Of a stretch of DNA of 64,000 bases, positions 12,417 through 21,686 are shown in pieces. The DNA is from Nitrosomonas sp. (GTDB taxonomy: Bacteria > Pseudomonadota > Gammaproteobacteria > Burkholderiales > Nitrosomonadaceae), in the NCBI RefSeq assembly GCF_019752415.1, contig NZ_JAIEME010000035.1, positions 49,159 to 113,158 on the forward strand. The letters are read 5' to 3'. A model generated the notes under the pieces. It searched no databases. It saw only the letters and a program-made list of their open reading frames with translations, and was not told where the DNA came from. Every line of letters starts with the position of its first letter. Positions within the stretch are counted from its first letter, which is position 1. A program made the position numbers and the translations under genes.

Positions 12417-14174
12417 CTATGCGGAGTTTAGACTCTGCATGACCATTGCATGGCTTTCAATATAGCGTTGGTTTTTCTTTTCTTTAATGGTATCGATATG
12501 CACCAGAATCAGCGCATCGACACAGTTAGAAAAGGTTGGATCGATATTAAACCCCAGAAATTCGCAACCGCCCAGCTGGCATAGTTCCACATATTGCTTA
12601 TAGAGTACCGGAACCTTCACGCCGAATTCATCCATTTTTTCTTTCAGAATCGTATAAGCTTGTTTGTACTCAACCTCATCCGCAACCTTCTTGAATGGCG
12701 TAAAATCCTCTACTTGCTCAAATTCGAACGGCAACCTGGGTTTAGCAAGTAGCTCGTCTTTACCGAAAAGTTCTGTATAAAAACCTGCAATCACTTTTTG
12801 CGCAGACTCAGGCAAAGCAGTACTCAGCGAAACTGGTCCAACCATATAACGTATTTCTGGATGCTGATATAGATACGCGCCAATCCCGTACCAGAGATAA
12901 TCCAGACTGCGTTTCCCCTGGTATCGCGGTTGAATGAAACTGCGCCCCAGTTCGATGGCATGTTCAAGATAAGGAACAAACGCTGAATCAAACTCGAATA
13001 AGCTATGGGTGTACAACCCTGATTCTCCATGTTCCTTAAGAATTTTGGATGCTTCACCAATGCGATAGGAGCCGATAATTTCCAATTCGTCTTCGTCCCA
13101 CAGAATCAAGTGCCGGTAATAACGATCATAGCTATCGATATCCAACGCATTGCCGGTACCTTCCTGCACCTGCCGGAAAGATAATTCGCGCAACCGACCA
13201 ATCTCACGCATCACACTGGAATTCGGCATATAGTCAAACAGATAAATATGTTTGCCGTCCTGGGTTTTACCGATCAGTTGCGACGCCTTCAGCTCCTTGC
13301 GGATTAATTTGGTGCGGACGGGGTGGATAATATTTTCAATCGGCTTAAACAGTTCTTTTTTCTTCTTTTTATCTAATAAATAGACCTGCTTGCGCATCAA
13401 TTTTGCCACGGCTTTCTTAGATAAATCCATTGCCGCAATGGATTCCCATGGGATCGGTTTACCAATCCGGAATGAAATTTCACTGCCCTTCTGGTTGAAC
13501 ATCTCATTGACCAGCATCATCGTACCCAGCGGTTTGTAGAGGCTCGAAAGACCATAAAATAGTGTGGAATTTTTGCCGCCAATATAAACAGGAACAATCG
13601 GTGCTTTGGTTTTCTTGGCCAGCGATAAAAACCCGGTTTTCCATTTGCCGTCACGAACACCCAGCGGGCAAATACGCGATACTTCCCCGGTCGGAAATAG
13701 AATAACAGCCTGCTCCGCTTCCAATGCATCAACAATCTGGTTCAAATTGTCACGATGATTCGCGGATTCCGCTAAATTACCCACCGAAAGAAACAAGCTT
13801 TGCAGCGGATCAATGCAGTTCAACAAAGTCGTTGCGACAATCTTCACGTCGGTTCTGATCTCCGACACCAACTTAAGCAGCGCCAGCCCGTCCAGAGAAC
13901 CGAGCGGATGATTTGCGACAATCAGCACCCGGCGCTGATCAGGGATACGTGCACGATCTTTGCTGGAAACCTGAAAGCTAAAATTAAAATGCTCCAGCAC
14001 CGCATCATTGAACTCCAACCCTTCCAAATGCCGGTGTGTTTCAATGAATGCGTTGATTTCTTTCTGATGAAATAGCTTCTTCAAGACCGAAGCAGCAGCC
14101 TTCATCAGCGGCTTATCACTCGTCTCATCCGTATTTTGAAAATAATCTTTCAGCAAGGTATCCACGTCAAGCAT
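12417..14174 (-). CDS. Bifunctional acyltransferase, ornithine lipid synthase (OlsF-like)
   Basis: 585 residues combining two acyltransferase modules. The N-terminal part (about 60-290) is a PlsC/lysophospholipid acyltransferase domain with VANHPLGSLDG (85-96), ILFPTGEVSR and IVPVYIGGKNS. The C-terminal part (about 320-580) is a GNAT-type N-acyltransferase of the OlsB/hemolysin-related family with RLRELSFRQVQEGTG, DRYYRHLILWD and LGRSFIQPRYQGKRSLDYLW. This order and length match OlsF of Serratia, which adds a 3-hydroxy fatty acid to ornithine and then a second acyl chain to give ornithine lipid, a phosphorus-free membrane lipid. Assignment to OlsF is by architecture. It is convergent with the REC-REC-GGDEF gene. 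Confidence 0.8.
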   Translation of the reverse strand: MLDVDTLLKDYFQNTDETSDKPLMKAAASVLKKLFHQKEINAFIETHRHLEGLEFNDAVLEHFNFSFQVSSKDRARIPDQRRVLIVANHPLGSLDGLALLKLVSEIRTDVKIVATTLLNCIDPLQSLFLSVGNLAESANHRDNLNQIVDALEAEQAVILFPTGEVSRICPLGVRDGKWKTGFLSLAKKTKAPIVPVYIGGKNSTLFYGLSSLYKPLGTMMLVNEMFNQKGSEISFRIGKPIPWESIAAMDLSKKAVAKLMRKQVYLLDKKKKKELFKPIENIIHPVRTKLIRKELKASQLIGKTQDGKHIYLFDYMPNSSVMREIGRLRELSFRQVQEGTGNALDIDSYDRYYRHLILWDEDELEIIGSYRIGEASKILKEHGESGLYTHSLFEFDSAFVPYLEHAIELGRSFIQPRYQGKRSLDYLWYGIGAYLYQHPEIRYMVGPVSLSTALPESAQKVIAGFYTELFGKDELLAKPRLPFEFEQVEDFTPFKKVADEVEYKQAYTILKEKMDEFGVKVPVLYKQYVELCQLGGCEFLGFNIDPTFSNCVDALILVHIDTIKEKKNQRYIESHAMVMQSLNSA

Positions 14175-14428
14175 AATTCCGCTCCCAGCATAGCAATTGA
14201 ATGCTGATAAGATAGAGGATCAATGTGACAAAAGAATGACGTTCAATTTTTTACTGATTTATTGGTCTTATCTCTGTGGAGCTTGCAAAGTTTGGTATGA
14301 TCAAAATAATTTAACTTGCCGCCATAAAACACAAGGAAACATCATAAGGCTTACTGTATTGGAACTCACTTCTGACGAGATAATTTTCATCCATTTCTGA
14401 AGTTTAATTTTTGTTAAGGCAGAAATTC

Positions 14429-14722
14429 ATGGAACCTCCATTCAAAGTAATCGATTTCCTGCCGAGTACTTCAGCTAAATGGGCAGCGTGGCTATTTTCA
14501 TTCCTCTCAGGATCGCTTCATGTTCTCCTTGAGTGGTTGCAAATTGATAAGCTCTTGCCGCTAGAATGGGCGCAGAAATTATCATTATCGCTGCTGCCAG
14601 CAGTACTCCTATTAATTGGTGCAATTATTGTCCTTTTCTTTGTGGTTTATACTTACAAGAAACAAATCGAAGAAATTCAGAAAAAACCAAAAATTTCTCT
14701 CACTAACTGGAAACGTGGATAG
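14429..14722 (+). CDS. Small two-span membrane protein of unknown function
   Basis: From ATG 14429 (AAGG nine bases upstream) the product is 97 residues: MEPPFKVIDFLPS, a hydrophobic segment near 18-33, a second strong span near 51-73 (LSLLPAVLLLIGAIIVLFFVVY) and a basic tail (TYKKQIEEIQKKPKISLTNWKRG). An upstream TTG at 14411 would add six residues. The overall shape recalls superinfection-exclusion-type membrane proteins, but I see no diagnostic motif. It stands 220 bases before the hicAB pair. Confidence 0.45.
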   Translation: MEPPFKVIDFLPSTSAKWAAWLFSFLSGSLHVLLEWLQIDKLLPLEWAQKLSLSLLPAVLLLIGAIIVLFFVVYTYKKQIEEIQKKPKISLTNWKRG

Positions 14723-14942
14723 ATCTAACGTAACACTCGATCTAATCTTTCTCGATATCACTGAACAGGAGCAAGGATCGAGTCTTGCAATCAAACATAA
14801 TAACCAGCAGATGGTAATCAAAGACACGCATTATCTGGTAACAGTTGTATCGTTCTGTCATTGATTCTGGTTTGGCTAACTGTGTACTTACCATCACATT
14901 AGGAATTATGGGAAAATTATTGTAATTTACTACCCTACTTAC

Positions 14943-15136
14943 ATGAAAGTTAATGAAATATTGAGAATGCTGAAACAAGATGGCTGGTATCTTGTCACAA
15001 TGCGAGGAAGCCATCGACAATTCAAGCATCCAATCAAAACAAAAGCGGTCGCGTAACTGTATCTGGGAAACCTGGCGATGATTTAGCACCGGGCACTTTG
15101 AATAGCATACTCAAGCAAGCAAAACTAAAGGAGTAA
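14943..15136 (+). pseudogene. hicA: HicA toxin, frameshifted
   Basis: HicA toxins are small double-stranded-RNA-binding-fold mRNA interferases. The first frame reads MKVNEILRMLKQDGWYLVTM then RGSHRQFKHPIKTKAVA and stops at 15054-15056; the typical C-terminal half (SGRVTVSGKPGDDLAPGTLN through KQAKLKE) is present in the next frame and ends at the TAA 15134-15136. Total length is one base short of 65 codons. Restoring a single A in the run at 15041-15044 would rebuild a complete 64-residue HicA including the active-site GSH (His24) context. It is either a genuine inactivating deletion in a homopolymer or a sequencing error. hicB follows four bases later. Confidence 0.85.
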
Positions 15137-15139
15137 ATC

Positions 15140-15352
15140 ATGCGTTATGCAATCGTTGTCGAAAAAGCAGAAAATAACTACTCAGCCTATGTGCCCGATT
15201 TGCCTGGTTGCATCGCGACCGGCTCTACGATTGAAGAAACAGAGCGGGAAATTCGTGAAGCAATTGGACTGCATATCGAAGGGATGATTGGAGATGGTTT
15301 GCCTGTACCACAACCAACAAGTATCGTTCAGTATATTGAAGTTGCTGCCTGA
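15140..15352 (+). CDS. hicB: HicB-family antitoxin
   Basis: 70-residue HicB-like antitoxin starting MRYAIVVEKAENNYSAYVPD; the partially degraded RNase H fold motif LPGCIATGSTIEETEREIREAI is complete. It is the short form without an obvious C-terminal DNA-binding domain. An AAAGGAG lies 6 bases before the ATG and overlaps the end of the hicA frame, so the pair was translationally coupled. With hicA frameshifted, hicB would be an orphan antitoxin. Confidence 0.88.
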   Translation: MRYAIVVEKAENNYSAYVPDLPGCIATGSTIEETEREIREAIGLHIEGMIGDGLPVPQPTSIVQYIEVAA

Positions 15353-15424
15353 GTTATTGCTCAATAGCGCATAATAAAACCACATCACACTCAACCGGAA
15401 TATGGTCGGCTCTTCGGCTACAAC

Positions 15425-16177
15425 TTAAACATCCATCTGCAGCTCAAACCATTGCTTGATAGCACCAGCCAACCACTCCGGTTCATCCAGCGGCAAATCA
15501 TGACCGGCCGTCTCATGTTGCATATAGCCGATTTGCCAAGTTTCCGCCAATTTCAGACTACAACGATAATCCACCAGACGGTCAGCCATACTGGTCACAA
15601 TAAGTATGGGTTGCTGCGGTTTGTTCGTGATGGAAAATTTTGCAGCGGCCAGAAACTGGTTTCTGGCGCTGGCCTTTGATACCGGATTTTGTTGTTGCCA
15701 CTGTTGCCAGGATTCCAGCAGTTTTCTGTCGTGACTGTGACGATTTGAAGTCAGACTCAGGATATCCGCTTCCTTTTGTGCAGCCGCATGAAAAATCATT
15801 TGGATGACTTGGGGGTAAACCATCCAGCGCAAACGATGGTAAAACGGCGATAACGGTCTTGCGCTGGTGTTGATGAGAACTGCCGCTTCCACTTCGTCCG
15901 GATACCGCGTCATCCAATCCATCGCGATCATTCCGCCCATGGAAAGCGCGATCAATCGGAGTGGCTGGGTTGTATTGATTTGCTCGCGCAATGCTTCAGT
16001 CATCTCCGCAATGGTTTTTGGACTGATGGCCTGATGCAACTGGCCATTTCCCGGAATATCCGGTGTGCTGATCATGGCGCAGGGAAATTGCTGTTGCAGA
16101 CTTCCGGAAAATTCTCCCCAGTGCCGTGCCTCACGCAATAATCCCCGAATCAGCACGAAATGCTCGCTATCCCTCAT
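15425..16177 (-). CDS. Alpha/beta hydrolase
   Basis: 250 residues from the ATG at 16177, which overlaps the stop of the upstream peptidase gene as ATGA (16174-16177); the frame is open much further upstream but that part is the shadow of the peptidase gene. The nucleophile elbow is ALSMGG (instead of GxSMGG), the predicted acid lies in SMADRLVDY and the catalytic His in AGHDLPLDEP, a complete triad. The substrate is unknown. Coupling to the M14-type peptidase suggests the two act together, but on what cannot be read from sequence. Confidence 0.82.
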   Translation of the reverse strand: MRDSEHFVLIRGLLREARHWGEFSGSLQQQFPCAMISTPDIPGNGQLHQAISPKTIAEMTEALREQINTTQPLRLIALSMGGMIAMDWMTRYPDEVEAAVLINTSARPLSPFYHRLRWMVYPQVIQMIFHAAAQKEADILSLTSNRHSHDRKLLESWQQWQQQNPVSKASARNQFLAAAKFSITNKPQQPILIVTSMADRLVDYRCSLKLAETWQIGYMQHETAGHDLPLDEPEWLAGAIKQWFELQMDV

Positions 16178-17202
16178 GAATACCATAACGCCCGTGCTTG
16201 TTGTTCCAATCCCGGCATCTCGCTTTGATTGAGCCAGTTCTGATACGACAAGGTCGCGTGCAACAGAAATTCCATCAGAATTAAATGGCTTCTCAGCACG
16301 CGATTCAACCGGTGGGGTTTGACCGGGTGATATAAACCCTGCAATCGGCGCAACTGCAGCGGATTTTTGCGAATCCACCGCCACGAGCCCATTTCAAGCG
16401 TTAAGGGCAAGAAAACATTGTTGCTCGCCAGCGATTGTTGATAAAGAAAATCCCACAGATCACCATGGGTCAAATAATGCTGTGATTGCGGCTCAAACAA
16501 ATAATCCTGATGCGGATAAGTCTGCATAAAGAGCTGGCGCAAGTAATAAACTTCTTTGAGATGTTTAATCGGCTCCAGCCGGCTTTTGGCATACGGAAAC
16601 CAGATCTGGTTGCGAAAACCAAAACCGGAATGGCAATCCAGGACCAGGCTAAACGGTGCAGGTAAGACTTCCTGCTTAATAAAATCGCACAGTGCTTGTG
16701 CTTCCGGTTGCATGGCGTCACCGGACTTTCCCCGATACCACGGCAACACCGATGAAATCCGGTGCCCTCCAGCCAGCCAGATGGTTTTTTCGTGGCTATC
16801 CACCGGCGCATTGCGCATGAGATCGACACCCTGCCCATTGGCACGCGTAGCGTTCAGCATGCCGACCGGATTGATGATGGGTAAAATATTGATCCGCACC
16901 CGTTGCAAAATATCAGCCAGGACCCGGTCCCATTTAAGGCGTTCGAGCAGACCTTCCAGAAAAGCAATGACTACTTGCGTGCCAATGCGCTCCAGACCAT
17001 GGATACCGGCAACATAAGTCACACACGGAATATCTTGCGCGATATTCCCGAGTGTCAGCGCGTAAATTGGCAGTAGATCATCATCGCAAGGCACATGACA
17101 AAGCACCTTACTGTGTAGATGTACATTATTATCCTCCTGAATAATCGCTTCAACTTGTTGCAATTCAGGTAATGATAGCTTCAGGGCGGTTGTGGCGTGC
17201 AT
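16174..17202 (-). CDS. M14-family zinc carboxypeptidase-like protein (DUF2817-type)
   Basis: 342 residues. The zinc site is recognisable as HGLERIG (HxxE, near residue 90) with the third ligand in LVLDCHSGFGFRNQIW; NPVGMLNATRANGQGVDLMRN is the conserved substrate-binding segment of the succinylglutamate desuccinylase/M14 superfamily. No signal peptide is visible, so it is probably cytosolic. The family contains amidases and peptidases of varied specificity, so the substrate is open. It is the first gene of a two-gene unit with the alpha/beta hydrolase, and is divergent from the phosphatase gene at 17411. Confidence 0.82.
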   Translation of the reverse strand: MHATTALKLSLPELQQVEAIIQEDNNVHLHSKVLCHVPCDDDLLPIYALTLGNIAQDIPCVTYVAGIHGLERIGTQVVIAFLEGLLERLKWDRVLADILQRVRINILPIINPVGMLNATRANGQGVDLMRNAPVDSHEKTIWLAGGHRISSVLPWYRGKSGDAMQPEAQALCDFIKQEVLPAPFSLVLDCHSGFGFRNQIWFPYAKSRLEPIKHLKEVYYLRQLFMQTYPHQDYLFEPQSQHYLTHGDLWDFLYQQSLASNNVFLPLTLEMGSWRWIRKNPLQLRRLQGLYHPVKPHRLNRVLRSHLILMEFLLHATLSYQNWLNQSEMPGLEQQARALWYS

Positions 17203-17410
17203 TGTGTATTAAAGTGCTTACCGTAAAAATAGTTACCATAAAAAGCGGATCTTACTGGAATATGCTCATACGCATCAAAGAATCATTGCAAAACTCCCCC
17301 TACTGTCTTTTTTAATAAATACTTCATGAATATTTAACAAATACTTCAAAGAAGCTTAACAAAGGCGCTTTATGCTGTCATGCCATCACTAATCCAATTA
17401 AAAGGCATAT

Positions 17411-18220
17411 ATGGTGAAGAATAAAGCCCCTATCAAAGTAAGAAGCGTGTGGATTTCAGATGTTCACCTTGGATTTCGCGGTTGTCAGGCTGATGCATTG
17501 TTGCATTTCCTGCATTCGGTTGAAACCGACTATCTTTTCCTGGTTGGCGATATTGTTGATTTCTGGAGTATTAAAAAGAATCCTTACTGGCCGCAAGAGC
17601 ATACCAACGTGGTCCGGTCTATTTTAGGCAAAGCCAAGCATGGCACTAAAGTAATTTACATACCGGGGAATCATGATGAAGGAATGCGGGATTGCATCGG
17701 TCATGTATTCGGTAATGTTGAAATTCATCAAGATTATGTACACACCACGACTGAAGGTAAAAAGCTGTTGATAATGCATGGCGATGAGTTTGATGTCATC
17801 GTCAAAAATAGCCGCTGGCTTGCGAAACTGGGGAATGTCGCTTATGACACCCTGCTGGATCTGAATCATTATATCAATGGCATGCGAAAGTTCTTCGGGT
17901 TTTCTTATTGGTCACTCGCGGCCTACTTAAAATTGCGCGTTAAAAATGCGGTCAGCTACATCAGCAGTTTTGAGGACGCATTGGCACATCTGGCAAAAGA
18001 TCGCGGTGTCGATGGTGTCGTCTGTGGCCACATTCACCATGCTGAATTAAGAGAAATCAATTCGATCCTTTACTGCAATGACGGCGATTGGGTAGAAAGC
18101 TGTTCGACTTTGCTGGAACATAACGATGGCTCGTTGGAATTGGTTTTCTGGTCTGAGCGGTTTGAGCAATATAAAAGCCTGTTGCAAGAAGAATTATTGG
18201 CCAATAGAAAGGCAGCTTAA
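17411..18220 (+). CDS. LpxH-like metallophosphoesterase (UDP-2,3-diacylglucosamine diphosphatase family)
   Basis: 269 residues with the calcineurin-like metal motifs in order: SDVHLGF (D-x-H), GDIVDFW (GD), PGNHDE (GNHD), HGDEFD and CGHIHH (GHxH). This subgroup, about 270 residues, is commonly annotated UDP-2,3-diacylglucosamine diphosphatase, which makes lipid X in lipid A synthesis. Whether it is the housekeeping LpxH or a paralogue acting on another phospholipid intermediate is unclear: the genes after it (patatin, glycosyltransferase, lipid kinase) suggest a glycolipid role. An AAAAGG stretch precedes the ATG. Confidence 0.82.
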   Translation: MVKNKAPIKVRSVWISDVHLGFRGCQADALLHFLHSVETDYLFLVGDIVDFWSIKKNPYWPQEHTNVVRSILGKAKHGTKVIYIPGNHDEGMRDCIGHVFGNVEIHQDYVHTTTEGKKLLIMHGDEFDVIVKNSRWLAKLGNVAYDTLLDLNHYINGMRKFFGFSYWSLAAYLKLRVKNAVSYISSFEDALAHLAKDRGVDGVVCGHIHHAELREINSILYCNDGDWVESCSTLLEHNDGSLELVFWSERFEQYKSLLQEELLANRKAA

Positions 18221-18226
18221 AACAAT

Positions 18227-19150
18227 TTGAAACACTCACTGTTACCCAAAACGGTTTTAAGCCTGGACGGCGGCGGCAGCCATCTGTTGATTCAATTGAG
18301 CGTATTGGCATGTCTGGAAGAGGACACTGGCGCCTCAACCTATGATCTCTTTGACCTGATCGCCGGTTCTTCTTCGGGCGGATTAATCACCTGCTTGATC
18401 CTGGGACGACGTTTGAGTGCAACAGAAATCATTCAAAAGGTTTTACAAGAAAGATTGCTGGAAAAAATGATGGCGGAGCACTGGTTGCGCCGGTTATTCA
18501 GTACGCTGCAACTTCATCCCAAATTCAAAGGTGACTCGAAAAACCTAACCCTACAAAAGGAATTGGAAAATCTGAGGCTCTCGTCACTCAACAAACGGAT
18601 ATTTATTCCTTGTTTCAATCTGGATCAGGATCAACTGGAAGTTTTCACCAATGACAGTCAAACGGATTTTTTGTTAAGCGAGATAGCCGATGCCTGCACT
18701 GCTGCCCCATCGTTCTACCCGCCCGTGCAAATGCAAGATGGTAACTGGCGAATCGATGGCGGTGTCGGCATGAATAATCCCGGCTTAAGCGCGTATCTTC
18801 ATGCCAAGCAATACTGGAAAGAGTATGAAATAAAAATGCTCTCCATCGGATCGGGCTGGCGCAGCTTTGCAGTAAGCGGTGCCAAAGCGTGCGGATACGG
18901 CGGTGTGCAATGGTCGGCGAAAGGCATCGCCTCCATCATTCTCAGAGAGAAGATGATGGCGAATGTCAGAATGACCGAAGAAGTTTTGGGTAATCGTGTG
19001 CTGTATATCAATCATTATCTGAAAAACTACGATATGCCCGGCAATATGGATTCCGCCAATAATTCGGCGCTCCAACAAAAAGCATTGGATATCGGCAAGC
19101 TATGGTATGCCAATCAACGCGAACAAATCCAGCACTGGATGCAAAACTGA
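18227..19150 (+). CDS. Patatin-like phospholipase/acylhydrolase
   Basis: 307-residue cytosolic patatin with Ser-Asp dyad: the oxyanion loop SLDGGGSH near residue 12, the nucleophile motif GSSSGG (near residue 47) and DGGVGMNNP (catalytic Asp, near residue 178). Patatins release fatty acids from phospholipids or glycolipids. The start is the TTG at 18227, six bases after the stop of the phosphatase gene; there is no ATG before the oxyanion loop, and an AAAGG lies about 14 bases upstream. The tight spacing argues for one transcript with the phosphatase gene. Confidence 0.85.
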   Translation: MKHSLLPKTVLSLDGGGSHLLIQLSVLACLEEDTGASTYDLFDLIAGSSSGGLITCLILGRRLSATEIIQKVLQERLLEKMMAEHWLRRLFSTLQLHPKFKGDSKNLTLQKELENLRLSSLNKRIFIPCFNLDQDQLEVFTNDSQTDFLLSEIADACTAAPSFYPPVQMQDGNWRIDGGVGMNNPGLSAYLHAKQYWKEYEIKMLSIGSGWRSFAVSGAKACGYGGVQWSAKGIASIILREKMMANVRMTEEVLGNRVLYINHYLKNYDMPGNMDSANNSALQQKALDIGKLWYANQREQIQHWMQN

Positions 19151-19439
19151 CGTTGGCGTTTTTTCTCCCGTTTAGCTGCATGCGCATTAATAAAACTGTC
19201 ACATAAAAGCAAAATATCGGTCATTTTCTTGTCATATCAAATCACTAAACTGCTCTGGTTTCATTCAACAAAGTTGAGACTATGAAGCCACAGAAAAACG
19301 CTCATCAAAATAATTTAATGCTATTCAAGTGGTCAATTGATACACGGCCACCAACAATCCCACAAAGCTTCCACAATGCAATCCAATCATTTGGTTTGGA
19401 TATCAGTGCCGTACTCATCCGTTTAGGGGCCGTGCTGAA

Positions 19440-20483
19440 ATGAAAATATTTTATGGTATTCAAGGAACGGGCAATGGTCATATCACGCGCGGCCGGATTA
19501 TGGCCAGGGAATTTCAGGCTGCAAATCTTGAGGTTACCTATCAGTTTACCGGCAGGCCGCAAGATAAATTTTTTGATATGGAAGTCTTTAATGGCTATCA
19601 ATGGCGTGATGGTTTAACTTTCAGCACAAAAAACGGCAAACTCAGTCCTATCAAAACAGTACTGCAATCCAAACCGTTCAATTTTCTTAGAGACATCAAG
19701 CAACTGGATTTAAGCAGTTACGATCTGGTCATTTGTGATTACGAGCCCGTAACCGCATGGGCAGCACGCCGGCAAAATAAGGAAACTATCGGCATCAATC
19801 ATCAGTATGCATTCCACCATAACATACCGCGTGCAGGCAATGATCCGCTCTCTGAGGCGGTTATGAAAAATTTCGCTCCTGTCGATATCGGCATTGGTTT
19901 GCACTGGCATCATTTCGATCAGCCCATATTGCCGCCGGTTATTGAAACCCCCATCATCTCCCAGCAAATACAAAAAAATAAAATTATTGTCTATCTGCCA
20001 TTCGAGGATCAACATCGTATGGCGGCACTGTTAGCGCCATTTAAAGCATTTGAATTTTTTATGTATTCTCCAGAGGTTGTACCCTCTTCTTATGCGCATG
20101 TGCATTGCAAACCGTTATCCCTGCAAGGATTCCAGAAAGATCTATCGGATTGCGCCGGAATCATTTGCAATGCCGGCTTTGAACTGGCCAGCGAATCCTT
20201 ACAATTAGGTAAGAAAATCCTGGTAAAACCGCTACATGCGCAGATGGAACAAGTTTCTAATGCAGCCGCTTTGCAAACATTAGGCTATGGAAAAATGATG
20301 CACACAGTCGATTCCAGGATTATTGAGCAATGGCTGTATGAAACCAAAGCCATTCGAGTTACCTATCCCAACACCGCCAAATATCTGGTGCAATGGATAA
20401 AGGAAGGCATGCCGCCGATTGATCAGTCTTGGTGTAATCAGATCTGGGCAGACGTAAAGGTAATACCGGTTGACTGGTCTTAA
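19440..20483 (+). CDS. MJ1255/VC2487-type glycosyltransferase
   Basis: 347 residues of GT-B fold. The N-terminus MKIFYGIQGTGNGHITRGR is the hallmark of the MJ1255/VC2487 family of MurG-like glycosyltransferases; the C-terminal half has the donor-site region CAGIICNAGFELASESLQLGKKILVKP. Family members are poorly characterised; a sugar-nucleotide donor and lipid acceptor are likely by fold only. Flanked by the phosphatase/patatin pair and a lipid kinase, consistent with synthesis or remodelling of a glycolipid. A gap of 289 bases separates it from the patatin gene, so it may have its own promoter. Confidence 0.85.
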   Translation: MKIFYGIQGTGNGHITRGRIMAREFQAANLEVTYQFTGRPQDKFFDMEVFNGYQWRDGLTFSTKNGKLSPIKTVLQSKPFNFLRDIKQLDLSSYDLVICDYEPVTAWAARRQNKETIGINHQYAFHHNIPRAGNDPLSEAVMKNFAPVDIGIGLHWHHFDQPILPPVIETPIISQQIQKNKIIVYLPFEDQHRMAALLAPFKAFEFFMYSPEVVPSSYAHVHCKPLSLQGFQKDLSDCAGIICNAGFELASESLQLGKKILVKPLHAQMEQVSNAAALQTLGYGKMMHTVDSRIIEQWLYETKAIRVTYPNTAKYLVQWIKEGMPPIDQSWCNQIWADVKVIPVDWS

Positions 20484-20549
20484 TCTGATCGGATGCACTC
20501 ACTAAAGTTACCTTTCAATCCATGATTTTAAAAACACTCAACACCATCC

Positions 20550-21551
20550 ATGAAAGACGATCTCTTATTCCAAACTAATCAGATGGTTATTAAAATACCC
20601 TCCCCGGAAAAAATATTAATTATTTTTAACCCGATATCCAGCGCAGGAAACACAGAAGCACTTGCCTGTCAGCTGGAAATGGAACTTACCCTCCATGGAA
20701 AGAATGTTGAAGTATGCACCTCTGAAAAAAAGATGAAAGGATATACGCGCCTTTCAGATAACATCGCTACGAGTGAACTTGTCGTCGTAGTCGGCGGAGA
20801 TGGAACGATAAGAAAATTGTTAGATGCTATCAATAAAACGGACACGCCTATTTATGCTATCCCGGGTGGAAATGAATCGTTGTTTGCACGTTCCTATGAA
20901 ATGAGCATCCATGCCGATGATTTACTCCGGGCAATAGCCTCGGGAACATGCCTGCAGCAATTTTATGGTCTGATCAGCGGTAAAGGCATCAAAGGTGAGA
21001 AACCTTTTTTCCATATGGCATCGATGGGTTTGGATTCACTCACCGTCAAAAATATTGGCAAAAGAAAAGGCCCGCTCAATGACTCGATCTATATTTGGCA
21101 TGGATTAAAAGCTTTATGTTCATTGCATCATCCTACTGTTTCCGTCAGTGTGGATGGCGAGCAAGTCATTGATCATGGGTCTGGCTATATCATCGTAGCC
21201 AACAATTCAGCGTATGCAAGAAATTTACAGCTTGTTCCTGCTGCTAACCCATCAAAAAACGAACTTGTTCTTGGTTTCTTACCAGGCGCACGGCATCAGC
21301 ATGAACTGATCAAAGCCATGAGAATTCTGCAGCGTAAGCCAGCTAGCTTACCTATGCAATATTTTTCCGGTAAAAGTATCTCATGTACATTGCATGACCA
21401 GGCTTATCCCTTGCAAGTCGATGGTGATTATTTCCGCAATCGTGATATTGAGGCGGAAAGCACGGTCGATTTTAGCATCAGCCCAAGACCAATCCGTGTA
21501 TTAATACCATCGTATCTGAATACAAATACGTTACAAGTTGCAGGCAAATGA
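20550..21551 (+). CDS. Diacylglycerol kinase catalytic-domain protein (YegS/BmrU-type lipid kinase)
   Basis: 333 residues with a DAGK catalytic domain from about residue 22: IIFNPISSAGN, the nucleotide-binding GGDGT (near residue 80) and YAIPGGNES. The C-terminal beta-sandwich contains HMASMGLDSLTVKNIGKRKGP and LQVDGDY. Enzymes of this fold phosphorylate diacylglycerol, phosphatidylglycerol or sphingoid lipids. It follows the glycosyltransferase by 66 bases on the same strand and is probably cotranscribed. The patatin, phosphatase and kinase together could run a local acyl/phospho cycle on one lipid class; this is inference. Confidence 0.85.
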   Translation: MKDDLLFQTNQMVIKIPSPEKILIIFNPISSAGNTEALACQLEMELTLHGKNVEVCTSEKKMKGYTRLSDNIATSELVVVVGGDGTIRKLLDAINKTDTPIYAIPGGNESLFARSYEMSIHADDLLRAIASGTCLQQFYGLISGKGIKGEKPFFHMASMGLDSLTVKNIGKRKGPLNDSIYIWHGLKALCSLHHPTVSVSVDGEQVIDHGSGYIIVANNSAYARNLQLVPAANPSKNELVLGFLPGARHQHELIKAMRILQRKPASLPMQYFSGKSISCTLHDQAYPLQVDGDYFRNRDIEAESTVDFSISPRPIRVLIPSYLNTNTLQVAGK

Positions 21552-21686
21552 TTCAGCAACGGGTCATGTTATTGCTCGTAGCTAAGCAATGAGAAAGAAA
21601 TTTTGATCGTAAATTTGTTCAGTGCCGGAAAATTCATAAAATTACACCCTTCCTCTGCGCCACTATGGGTTCTGCACTCCCGGAAA

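Noticed and set aside
14616..14864. 82-codon frame overlapping the small two-span membrane gene
   Set aside because: It runs in another frame over the end of that gene and has no ribosome binding site or family resemblance; I could not show that it is a frameshifted continuation.
16178..16384. N-terminal extension of the alpha/beta hydrolase
   Set aside because: The frame is open but coincides with the end of the peptidase gene; the ATGA overlap at 16174-16177 gives the natural start.
16556..17017. 153-codon open frame on the plus strand
   Set aside because: Antisense to the M14 peptidase gene, which has a complete zinc site.
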